DNA from: Guyanagaster necrorhizus
Taxonomy: Eukaryota; Basidiomycota; Agaricomycetes; Agaricales; Physalacriaceae
Assembly (NCBI RefSeq): GCF_019112545.1
Contig: NW_025064903.1
Span: 631,698 to 695,697, forward strand
Direction: 5' to 3'
Length of the DNA: 64,000 nt
Both the position numbers and the translations under genes were made by a program. The notes beneath the pieces were generated by a model. That model did not search any database. It was given only the letters and a program-made list of their open reading frames with translations, and was not told the DNA's origin. Shown one piece after another: positions 57,028 through 64,000 of this stretch; position 1 is the first letter of the stretch; the number at the start of each line of letters is the position of its first letter.

Positions 57028-58798
57028 ATGAATAGATTGAGATGTGAGGGTCTTGATCTGGGCTTTAGTGAGTAGATCTCTCCTATGTGCCTTAGTTTGT
57101 TGAATGAATTTGCATAGCTCTCAGAGTTTATTGAGCCACTCCAGGGCTTGGCATTGTTTGGCTCTTCTCATCTCTTCTATTGTCTCATCTATTACTTTTT
57201 TAACTCAGGTTCAGTGAATCTAATTCTTGAGTATGGCTTTCACCACTGCTTTGTTCTTGGCATTCCTGATGGCTCTCCAGGTCTATTCAGTGTCGAATAG
57301 TTTGAGCCAAGCAGTGAGGCCCTCTGCTCCTGTTTGGCCTAGAGGCATTTGAGTTTGTTTGATTAGCGATTCTGAGGTATGCATAAAAATGGGTGTATTT
57401 GAATGCTTGTTTAAGGTACTCATAACTACAGGGAAACTATCAGTCTATCCAGCAGCTGTTGATGACACACCATGGTCCTTGGCTGATCCAGTGGAATTGC
57501 TCACTGGTCAGCCTCTTCTTTTACCTCTTCAATCTTAGTTTCCTTTTCAAGGTCTTCTTCTTTCTGTAATTCAGCAATTTGTGCTCAGATGTCTTCTCTT
57601 GTTTGCTTCTTTTTTGGGCAGTCTTTCATTATATGCCTCTTTTGGCTGCAATTGAAATATTTTCCTTTCTTCTTTATCCAGTCGATATCCATCAGCTTTC
57701 TGGCTCCCATATAGGTTGTTTCTATTTCAGTTTTTTGACTCCCATAGATAAGAGCTGCTGAGAATCCTGATGATTTTCTGACAGTTTGCTCTGATTTGCT
57801 TAAGGTTGGCAGAGTTGACTTTTTGATGTAATCTTGAAGGGTTGATGGCTCTACTTTCTGCCTTTATCACTCTTTGTATATCTTGATGATTCATTCCTTC
57901 CACTTGTCGTATCTGACTGGCATCAGTGCTTTGACACTGATTGCCAAAATTATTATGATGTATGAAGAGAAGACTCCTCTCTTGAGGGCTTTGACCATGT
58001 GCCTGTCATTTGCTATATCTTCTTGAATCCCAGTGAGTTTTGCAAGACATTCTAACTCATCAAAATAATCTATAGTGGCTTTGTCTCTCATTTTATACTT
58101 TTTGATCTTCTATTTATGAACCTCTTGTACTGCTAAATTAATGAATTTGTTGTGCAGCATTTGTTTAAATACTGGCTATAAGAGATACTGGCAGTGTTTC
58201 TAAGTTGACAATTGGAAATTCAGAGAGATTAAGACCCACCAGGTCTTGGCCTTTTCTTTTAAGTAAGAGGTGGCAAAAGCCACCTTGTTCATGTCAGTCT
58301 TAAGATATCCAATATAGACCTTGAAGTATTGTTTGCAATCAACCAAAAATCAGTTGATGTCATCTGATGTGCCCTTGAAGAGACAGGGTTTCTGGAGTAG
58401 GTCAGACTGATATTAAAGAATGGCCATATTTTCTGGTAATGATCCTATTGGGTTGGGCCATTGATCAAATGGGGGTCAGTCCCATGTAGCAGGCAGTCCT
58501 GGAAATGAGTGGAGTGAATGGTTGTCAGCAATCAGACTCCTTTTTGGTCCAGCTTCTTTTTAGATGATCACTCTGTCTCACACAGTGAATCCTAGGCAGA
58601 CTGCTTCAGAATTATCATATATTGGTTTCTTTCCTGATCTGCTTGCTTTGTCAGGGGGTGGTTGCCCTCTAAGAAGTTGACTTCCTTTATTTGTCTAAGG
58701 ATTCTGAAATCTCTCATACTTTGATGCTGAGAGACTTAGCTGGTATCAGGTTCTAGTGAACCAGGTTGCTGTAGTTTGGATTGATCTGATGTCTTAGC

Positions 58799-59668
58799 CT
58801 AGCTTTGGACAGATAGTGCCATATAGACAGCCTGTCTCAGTGGAATGAGTGGAAAACTCAGCATTGGTCTCAGCTGATTTTTGGCTTGATATAGAGGCAT
58901 CAGCCTGAGAGGGTTCTCTAGATGCTGTTGGCCATACTTCTCCCAGGCATACTTCATTGTAGCATACTGTAAAATATCTTGTTTTTCAGTATTGTCTGCA
59001 TATTTATACTTTAGTCCTAAGGGTGTAGTCCACCAGTGGGTGTCCCTCCATAGAAAGAGCATTCCCTGCTCATATAGTCCTTGATATTCCTTCCTCCTTT
59101 TCTATTCCATTTCTTCTCTCAGTGCTTTTTTATCAGTATCTTCATTGGCATATTCCATAAACTGTTCGAGTTTGAAGGGTCCCTCACTGTTCTCCTTGTC
59201 ACCCTCATCTCTACTGTCCTCTTCCTCGAGGAGAGAACTGGCAGATGGGTCATAGATGGATGGAATGGCCAGTCTGAGTGTTGCTGAGGAGTCCATTGTT
59301 GATTTTAGTACTAGATCTGATGGAATTAGGGTCAGGTACAGAGGCAATGTGCTGGATGGTGGGGCTTTAGAGCTGACTGTATTGTATTCTGCCATGCACT
59401 CTTTCCTCCTCCAGTTCTTGGCTATAGAGACCAAAGTTTCATTGGAACCCAGAATCAAAGAACTGGTGAGCGACTCTACTTTCCAAGAATCTGTGGAGAG
59501 CTCGGTCAGAGACATGAGTATTGTCAGATATCTGGAGCCCATAGGCTCTGAGGACAGAGTCAGTGTCAGAGAAAATGGTATCAGTTCTGGCAGGATACTA
59601 GAAGAGAGGATGACTGCCAACTCTAGCAGCCTATTCTCTTCAGATTGCTTCTTCTCTGTTGATGACAC
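58799..59668 (-). pseudogene. E2 acidic Gag-type ORF and following conserved block
   Basis: Two adjoining minus-strand frames contain SIYDPSASSLLEEEDSRDEG, KKALREEME and KRRKEYQGLYEQGMLFLWRD, followed by THWWTTPLGLKYKYADNTEK. These align with the end of the E3 ORF and with its continuation beyond the TAG at 63767-63769. Where E3 has TAG, E2 has TGG (Trp). Confidence 0.6.
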
Positions 59669-60569
59669 TGGCTGGCCCTGTCCATGAGTCAGCTTCTGAG
59701 TCAGGCTCTTTGAAGGAAGATTCTGAGAAATCAGTTTGAAGGCTGTATCAGCTAGAGGAGGCTGATTCCTGTCTGTCGGCCTCTTTCTGTCATTGTCATT
59801 GTCACTCTTGTTGGTTATACTCTACTTCTTCAAATTCTCACTAAGCTTCTGCTTGGACATACTCAGCAAGCTCTTCTTGAGATCACTGGACCTCTGCTCA
59901 TCAGTCTTGGTTCTGCTGCTGCTGTTGTACTGCTACATTGTAGTCAAAGGGGATCTGGAGATCCCAGTCTGAGAAGATTCACTGTATGATTCTATCCAGG
60001 GCAATCCTTTCTCTGGCACTGGCTGTCCCTGCTTCTGGCTGACTCCTGATGCTGAGGTGGTTATTGGAGTCTTCTGCTGTAGTGATGACAAGCTCCATGT
60101 TCATGAAATTCTAGTGGAGACTCCTTCCATAGGGGTCATCAAGCCTCAACCTGCTGATGGATGAGCTTGGCTCAGAGGTAGCATAAAGAGAATGGTGGGG
60201 AGAGTTGGAGATTGCCTGAGGTCTTAAAGCCATCTGAGCAGCATCAAGAGAGTCTTGAGCATGGTTTCCAATCTCTGAGACATTTAGAAAGGTGGAATGG
60301 CTAGAGGTGGAAGCATTCGAAGAGATGCTACCAGAGACCTCCTTGAGCTCCTGGATGACATTTGTTGTCCAAAAGTTCTGGAATCCTGTGAGAGCAGGAT
60401 TGCAGTTTCTGCTGAGCCATCGAGGGGGGTATCAAGGTCCTTCTTCTTTCTGAAGGCTCCTTAAAGACAAGTTGCTATATCTGGCTTTTGGTGTGAGTTA
60501 CCCTTGCAGCTGGAAGGATGTTCTGATGGAGGCAGGAATGTTATGAAAAGATAGATCTGGGGTTGCATT

Positions 60570-60720
60570 TCAGAGAATAGTGTGAATTTGCTAGAATGCT
60601 TGATAGTACCTGACTATCCAAGTGGTTACTGATTGTTGTCTGTGGTAAAGGGTGATGATGGCTAGAAGTCCTAGTAGCATTCCAATGATGGAAGCTATCA
60701 GTTCAAAGAAATCATGGTTA
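60570..60720 (-). pseudogene. E2 leader membrane peptide
   Basis: The minus strand reads HDFFELIASIIGMLLGLLAI followed by TLYHRQQSVTTWIVRYYQAF. This aligns with E3 and E1. It reaches TGA (60570-60572) at the same position as E3, and beyond it the frame still aligns (NATPDL against NITPDL in E3 and E1). Confidence 0.55.
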
Positions 60721-60788
60721 AGATCAGCAGTAGTGGCTGGAGGCATTTGGTTTCTCAGCACAATTGAGCTTGAGAAAGGGAAGGTGAT

Positions 60789-60801
60789 AGCTTCAAGCTA
60801 A
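60789..60801 (-). other. E2 putative primer-binding site (self-priming type)
   Basis: Minus strand TTAGCTTGAAGCT, one base inside the 5' LTR. It can pair with the LTR motif (5' LTR copy 60963-60976, 3' LTR copy 53283-53296). Confidence 0.55.
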
Positions 60802-60802
60802 T

Positions 60803-61267
60803 TGTTAGACTTAAGCTGCATGTGATCGACAAGCACATGATAAACTAATGTGGCTTCACATTCAAGTCTTTCATTAGAGTTCACTGTATGTACTCACATT
60901 GATTCTCTGTGCTTCAAGGCTTTGTATGATTAGCTCAAGAGTAGAATGAGATAGAATAAACTTTAGCTTAAAGCTGGAGTTTACCAGCAAGAGTGGGCTC
61001 TTTAAATACTGTTACAAGGTCTGCTAATAATACTACATACTTATTGTGTGTTTTTCTGTCCTTGGTGCTCATTGTCTTTGAGCATCACTACTGTACATAA
61101 AAGGCTGATTGTGCATTGTCAGACAATGCTGTTGTATTGAAAGACAATGACAAACTTAGCTAGTTATGATGACTAAGCCTTGTCCCACAGTCCTAAGTGC
61201 TCATTCTAGTGCTCTGACTAAGTATAAATAAGAGTTAATTCTAGAAAAAAAATAAAAAATTATAATA
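60803..61267 (-). repeat. E2 5' LTR
   Basis: Pair of 53123-53587. TATA-like TATTTAAA at 61001-61008 (minus), with the start-site motif about 32 nt downstream at 60963-60976. The end is TATAATA (CA mutated to TA). Confidence 0.85.
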
Positions 61268-61684
61268 TAAATTTCATATTGTTCTTCATCATTTATAAGG
61301 TCTGATGGCAGGGGTGATAGTTGTTCTTGGTTCAGAAATGTGAGCACAATATATGGTGTAAGAATAGATTCATTAAAGATATCATGAATCTTTTAGGCAT
61401 CAGAGAGTTGAAGTTTGTATGCAGATGCATTGACTTTAGTGAGTATAGAAAAGAGGCTGATGCATTTGTTAGTGAGTTTCTGTTTAGGGCATGAGAGATG
61501 AAGGTTGGTTGTATCTAACCAAACGTTGTCAGAGATATTATAGACATGAGAGGGAGCCCAGTGTTTATCATACTATCATTTCATTGAGAAGGCCACTTTT
61601 TTGAGTGCCACACATGTTTCATTATGGATTTGAGACATTGTGTGTGTGAAGTTGAAAGATGCTGGGTTTGAGGTATAAATATTC
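61268..61684 (-). mobile_element. Gypsy element E4, continuation
   Basis: Chromodomain-to-integrase region of E4 resuming after E2. The E2 target duplication TAAAT is at its left end. It aligns with 53810-54240 of E2 and is cut at 61684 by insertion of E3. Confidence 0.65.
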
Positions 61685-62109
61685 TGTTACGATTTTTCCC
61701 TTTATCTTATTCTTGACCCCTATTAAAGCTTAGTCAGGGCCTCATGAGAAGGGATTAGTCAGCACAAACGACTTATTCTCCTCATGAGAACAACGACGCT
61801 TGATGATGCACAGACATCCATTTATGTACAACAATGATGCTCAAGGACAATGGGCACCATGGACACAGAACAACATAATAAGTAGGAATATTCTTAGCAC
61901 CCTTTGTACAGTATTTAAGGACAGCCGCTCTCGCTGGTATACTTCAGCTTTGAGCTAAAGTTTACACACACCATTCTACTCTCGAGCTGCCAGAACAGCC
62001 TTGTGACACACCACAGTCAGTCAAACCCCGTGGACTCAATTGATCGCCTGAAGTGTGAGGCACAATCATTTATCACGTGATTAACTGCACGTGACGCTTG
62101 GGCCTAACA
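61685..62109 (+). repeat. E3 5' LTR
   Basis: 425 bp, starts TGTTACG and ends CCTAACA. Contains TATTTAAG (61912-61919) and CAGCTTTGAGCTAAAG (61945-61960). The partner LTR lies outside the window. It is inserted in E4. Confidence 0.85.
61912..61960 (+). promoter_or_regulatory. E3 LTR core promoter and start-site motif
   Basis: A TATA-like TATTTAAG lies 33 nt before CAGCTTTGAGCTAAAG. The same pair with 32-34 nt spacing is found in the 5' LTRs of E1 and E2. The second motif is therefore the likely RNA 5' end. Confidence 0.6.
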
Positions 62110-62110
62110 A

Positions 62111-62124
62111 TTAGCTCGAAGCTG
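62111..62124 (+). other. E3 putative self-priming primer-binding site
   Basis: TTAGCTCGAAGCTG, one base after the LTR. Its reverse complement differs at a single position from CAGCTTTGAGCTAA at 61945-61958, and that mismatch is a G-U wobble in RNA. There is no TGG start as for tRNA priming. Confidence 0.6.
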
Positions 62125-62166
62125 TACCTTCCCTTTCCTCACACCCACTAGTGCGGAGGAAACCGA

Positions 62167-62349
62167 ATGCCCTCTATCAACTCATCAGACTCAAACTTTG
62201 ATCACGAGTTCTTTGAACTCCTTGCTTCCATCGTCAGAACACTGATAGGATTACTGGTAATCATCCAGCTGTGTCGAGGATGCCACTCTATCACCGCCTG
62301 GGCGATTCGCCACTACCACGAGTTCCAGCACATCCAACATATACTATGA
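62167..62349 (+). CDS. E3 leader ORF: small single-helix membrane peptide (60 aa)
   Basis: MPSINSSDSNFDHEFFELLA is followed by a hydrophobic helix (LASIVRTLIGLLVIIQL, about residues 19-36) and a His/aromatic tail (SITAWAIRHYHEFQHIQHIL). It is conserved in E1 and E2 although those copies are otherwise badly decayed. It ends in TGA (62347-62349), with in-frame conservation continuing beyond (NITPDLLLHDI). The next ORF starts 25 nt later in the +1 frame. Role unknown: it could anchor or translationally control Gag. Not part of known Gypsy Gag, as far as I recall. Confidence 0.6.
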   Translation: MPSINSSDSNFDHEFFELLASIVRTLIGLLVIIQLCRGCHSITAWAIRHYHEFQHIQHIL

Positions 62350-62374
62350 AACATAACCCCCGACCTCCTGCTTC

Positions 62375-63769
62375 ATGACATCCCCGAATCCAGAAGAACG
62401 ACCTACCAGTCCCCAGAAGCCGGGCTTAGCCGCGCGAATCAGGAGAATGGTGAAGAAGAAGAGGGAAGAGAATACTCCCCTTGACCTGGAAACCAGCACC
62501 CTCATGTCCCAGGAGGACGAGGGATCTTTGTACCAAATACGGTCCTCCACGGAGAAGACCAGGACCTCCTGGGGGACTTCTTTGAGCAGTCCCCCTCCCT
62601 TGATCCTCCCAGTTCCCCGACCTCAGGGATTGCCAACCATGCCAGGGACTCTCTTGATGCCCCTCGGATGGCTCGACGCTCCTGACCTCCAACTCCTAGC
62701 CGACAGTCTCACAGCCCCTCCCAAACTTTCCGAACCAGCTCGAGGATGGGGCGGATCCCCCAGAACGACGAGGAGCAGCAGAGGAGAGTATGAGAAGAAA
62801 CTGTCCACCGATACTTTCCCACCTGGGACTTCTCTGTCCCCTTCAACTACAATGCAGCCATCCGACAGGAGGAGCTTAGGCAGCGAGGTAACCCACAGCC
62901 AACATGTCAGAACAGTAAGGAGCGAAATGAGGAGAAGGAGCGACAAAGGAGGACAGCCACCCTCCTTGATGAGCAGAACAGGGATCACCAGCGAGAGGTG
63001 GAGAGAGACAGGCTCCGACGAGCCAATGTCTCCAACTGGTACGGACTCCGGGGGGAAGGCATTGCCGTCCTCGCCCCAGCACGGACCAGCCCAAACGATG
63101 GGTTCTCTGCTTTTAGGGAACCAACCGAGTCAAGCATCTGGAGCGAGGGAAGGGCAAGAATCGAGTTCAGAGGAACCCCACCCCTGCACGCCTGCATCCC
63201 TGAGTATCCCCCCTCCCATCGAACCTCCAGTGCTGACACTACATTCGGCGACGACGAGTCCGTCCTCGGACACTACAGACTACAGGTCCCTGGGACAGCC
63301 CACATCCCTGCTCGAGCCCTCCGAGGGTTCCTCGGAAGTAGGGTGGTCGGGCAGCTTCTCGATGACGAGTACAGAAGAAACATCCAGCTCTATCGTGAGC
63401 ACGTGGAGGCAGCGCGAGCAACAGGGGGAAACCGATACGACGACTATATCGGTGCCTGCCCAGTATCCACCTACACTGAGAGCCCCGTCGCTGGCCTCAG
63501 CACTCAGCCAGGGGAGCGGGAAGACAGCACGACCAGGGGAAGGGGAGAGTTTCTTCGACCCACCCGACATCTTTCTAGAGGAGGAAGAGGATGACAAGGG
63601 AGAGGAAACTGAGAGTGACCCACCCCGCTCCGGTGGGGAGCTGTCCTATTTAATGACGGAAGACACTGATGAAGAAGAACTGGAGAAAGCAATCAAGGAG
63701 GCCAGGATGAAGGAGTACCAGGGGTACTACCTTCAGGGGGTAAACTTTCTATGGCGAGATCCTACATAG
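62375..63769 (+). CDS. E3 Gag-type ORF (464 aa before an in-frame TAG)
   Basis: Starts MTSPNPEERPTSPQKPGLAA with a basic cluster (RIRRMVKKKREE). A long Ser/Pro/Thr-rich low-complexity middle follows. The acidic end has FFDPPDIFLEEEEDDKGEET and MTEDTDEEELEKAIKEARMK, then EYQGYYLQGVNFLWRDPT and TAG. E2 (58799-59668) and E1 (8438-8914) carry homologous ends, so this frame is the real one. After the TAG the same frame stays open for 77 codons to the window edge and still aligns with E2. A second long frame (62998-63594) overlaps it. Structural protein by position; the capsid should lie further downstream. Confidence 0.65.
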   Translation: MTSPNPEERPTSPQKPGLAARIRRMVKKKREENTPLDLETSTLMSQEDEGSLYQIRSSTEKTRTSWGTSLSSPPPLILPVPRPQGLPTMPGTLLMPLGWLDAPDLQLLADSLTAPPKLSEPARGWGGSPRTTRSSRGEYEKKLSTDTFPPGTSLSPSTTMQPSDRRSLGSEVTHSQHVRTVRSEMRRRSDKGGQPPSLMSRTGITSERWRETGSDEPMSPTGTDSGGKALPSSPQHGPAQTMGSLLLGNQPSQASGAREGQESSSEEPHPCTPASLSIPPPIEPPVLTLHSATTSPSSDTTDYRSLGQPTSLLEPSEGSSEVGWSGSFSMTSTEETSSSIVSTWRQREQQGETDTTTISVPAQYPPTLRAPSLASALSQGSGKTARPGEGESFFDPPDIFLEEEEDDKGEETESDPPRSGGELSYLMTEDTDEEELEKAIKEARMKEYQGYYLQGVNFLWRDPT

Positions 63770-64000
63770 GTAGCCTTGTCATTAAGACAATTTTATCAAT
63801 ATTCAGATACTGACCAGAGAACGAGAATTTTAAGGCATGCCACAACGGCCTATGTGGCACAACAATATAACCTAAAGCACCCCGAGGATCCGGTGCCTGA
63901 ACCACCAGCGTACCACATTCCGACAGCAGTTAGACCAATGCCATGTACTCCCCCTATACCGGCAAAGTGCACCATGTACACAGTGCCATCAATCCGAAGT
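63770..64000 (+). CDS. E3 Gag continuation after the TAG (partial)
   Basis: Open in the same frame as the preceding ORF, reading FYQYSDTDQRTRILRHATTA then AQQYNLKHPEDPVPEPPAYH. It aligns with E2 KYADNTEKQDILQYATMKYA and GQQHLENPLRLMPLYQAK. No ATG opens it in a good position, so it would be reached by reading through TAG, or else the TAG is a nonsense mutation. Cut by the window end. Confidence 0.5.

Larger units (their letters stand above)
53123..61267 (-). mobile_element. Complete but decayed chromodomain Gypsy retrotransposon E2
   Basis: 8145 bp with 465-bp LTRs at 53123-53587 and 60803-61267. The target duplication is perfect: TAAAT at 53118-53122 and 61268-61272. Minus-strand order is leader peptide (60570-60720), acidic Gag ORF (59102-59668 and 58799-59062), capsid (57891-58091), zinc knuckle (57590-57665), protease (56833-57027, ALIDSGCTGSL intact), RT (about 55700-56450), RNase H (about 55200-55690), integrase, and chromodomain (NYLVSWKGYEPESN at about 53695-53740). 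The RT box reads IYLNDIL, so one catalytic aspartate is lost. Stops are frequent. It inserted into E4. Confidence 0.88.
61685..64000 (+). mobile_element. 5' part of a young CpG-rich Gypsy retrotransposon E3
   Basis: LTR (61685-62109), primer-binding site, leader peptide ORF and the beginning of a long Gag-type ORF, on the plus strand, running off the window. Unlike all other elements here it is rich in CpG and its frames are long and clean, so it is recent or has escaped decay. The counterparts in E1 and E2 fix the order. Its 3' half must lie beyond position 64000. Confidence 0.8.

Noticed and set aside
62623..63597. Minus-strand frames of 60-121 codons in E3
   Set aside because: Antisense of the E3 Gag ORF in stop-poor CpG-rich DNA; E1 and E2 homology supports only the plus frame.
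1..64000. CRISPR arrays, rRNA, tRNA or prokaryotic operons
   Set aside because: No regularly spaced repeats, no rRNA-like sequence, and no tRNA cloverleaf could be recognised by eye; the gene structure is fungal.

Overview
This window looks like a piece of a mushroom-forming basidiomycete (Agaricomycete) nuclear genome. The evidence is dense phase-consistent introns of about 45-60 nt, several DUF6535-type four-helix membrane proteins, F-box/leucine-rich-type proteins, a laccase relic, and typical fungal housekeeping genes. No rRNA, tRNA or CRISPR was seen.

Layout. 1-12.7 kb is a nest of decayed chromodomain Gypsy retrotransposons on the minus strand, with a non-coding 1.5-1.8 kb repeat present twice in inverted orientation. 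12.7-24.0 kb is host DNA: the tail of an unrecognised gene X, an MFS transporter, an LRR-like gene, a large DUF6535 gene, a laccase pseudogene and a Ser/Pro-rich ORF. 24.5-27.2 kb is a frameshifted second DUF6535 gene. 27.6-39.5 kb is the conserved core: an LTE1-type RasGEF and the histone chaperone ASF1 (divergent pair), a small four-helix membrane protein, and a UBP6/USP14 deubiquitinase and a BAP31/YET-like ER protein (divergent pair). 39.8-44.3 kb is rearranged: a broken DUF6535 fragment fused to an 85-bp MFS fragment, a 5'-truncated Copia element, and a second, inverted copy of gene X. 44.6-51.4 kb holds an intact DUF6535 gene, a small F-box-like gene, and a family-B DNA polymerase (Pol delta-like) gene that stops after its proofreading exonuclease domain. 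51.5-64 kb is a second nest: a solo Copia LTR, a Gypsy element (E4) split by a complete decayed Gypsy (E2, perfect 5-bp target duplication), and the 5' end of a CpG-rich, apparently young Gypsy (E3) that runs off the window.

Base use is bimodal: host genes keep CpG, while most transposons have almost none. Paired copies show the same ancestral CpG decayed to TG in one and to CA in the other, which points to deamination of methylated CpG.

The most interesting signals are in the Gypsy elements. The sequence 1 nt after the LTR (primer-binding position) is complementary over 13-14 nt to a motif lying about 33 nt downstream of the LTR TATA box. This is the arrangement expected of a Tf1-like self-primed element, and it is kept in three elements. 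A short, conserved, single-helix membrane peptide lies ahead of the gag-type ORF in the same three elements.
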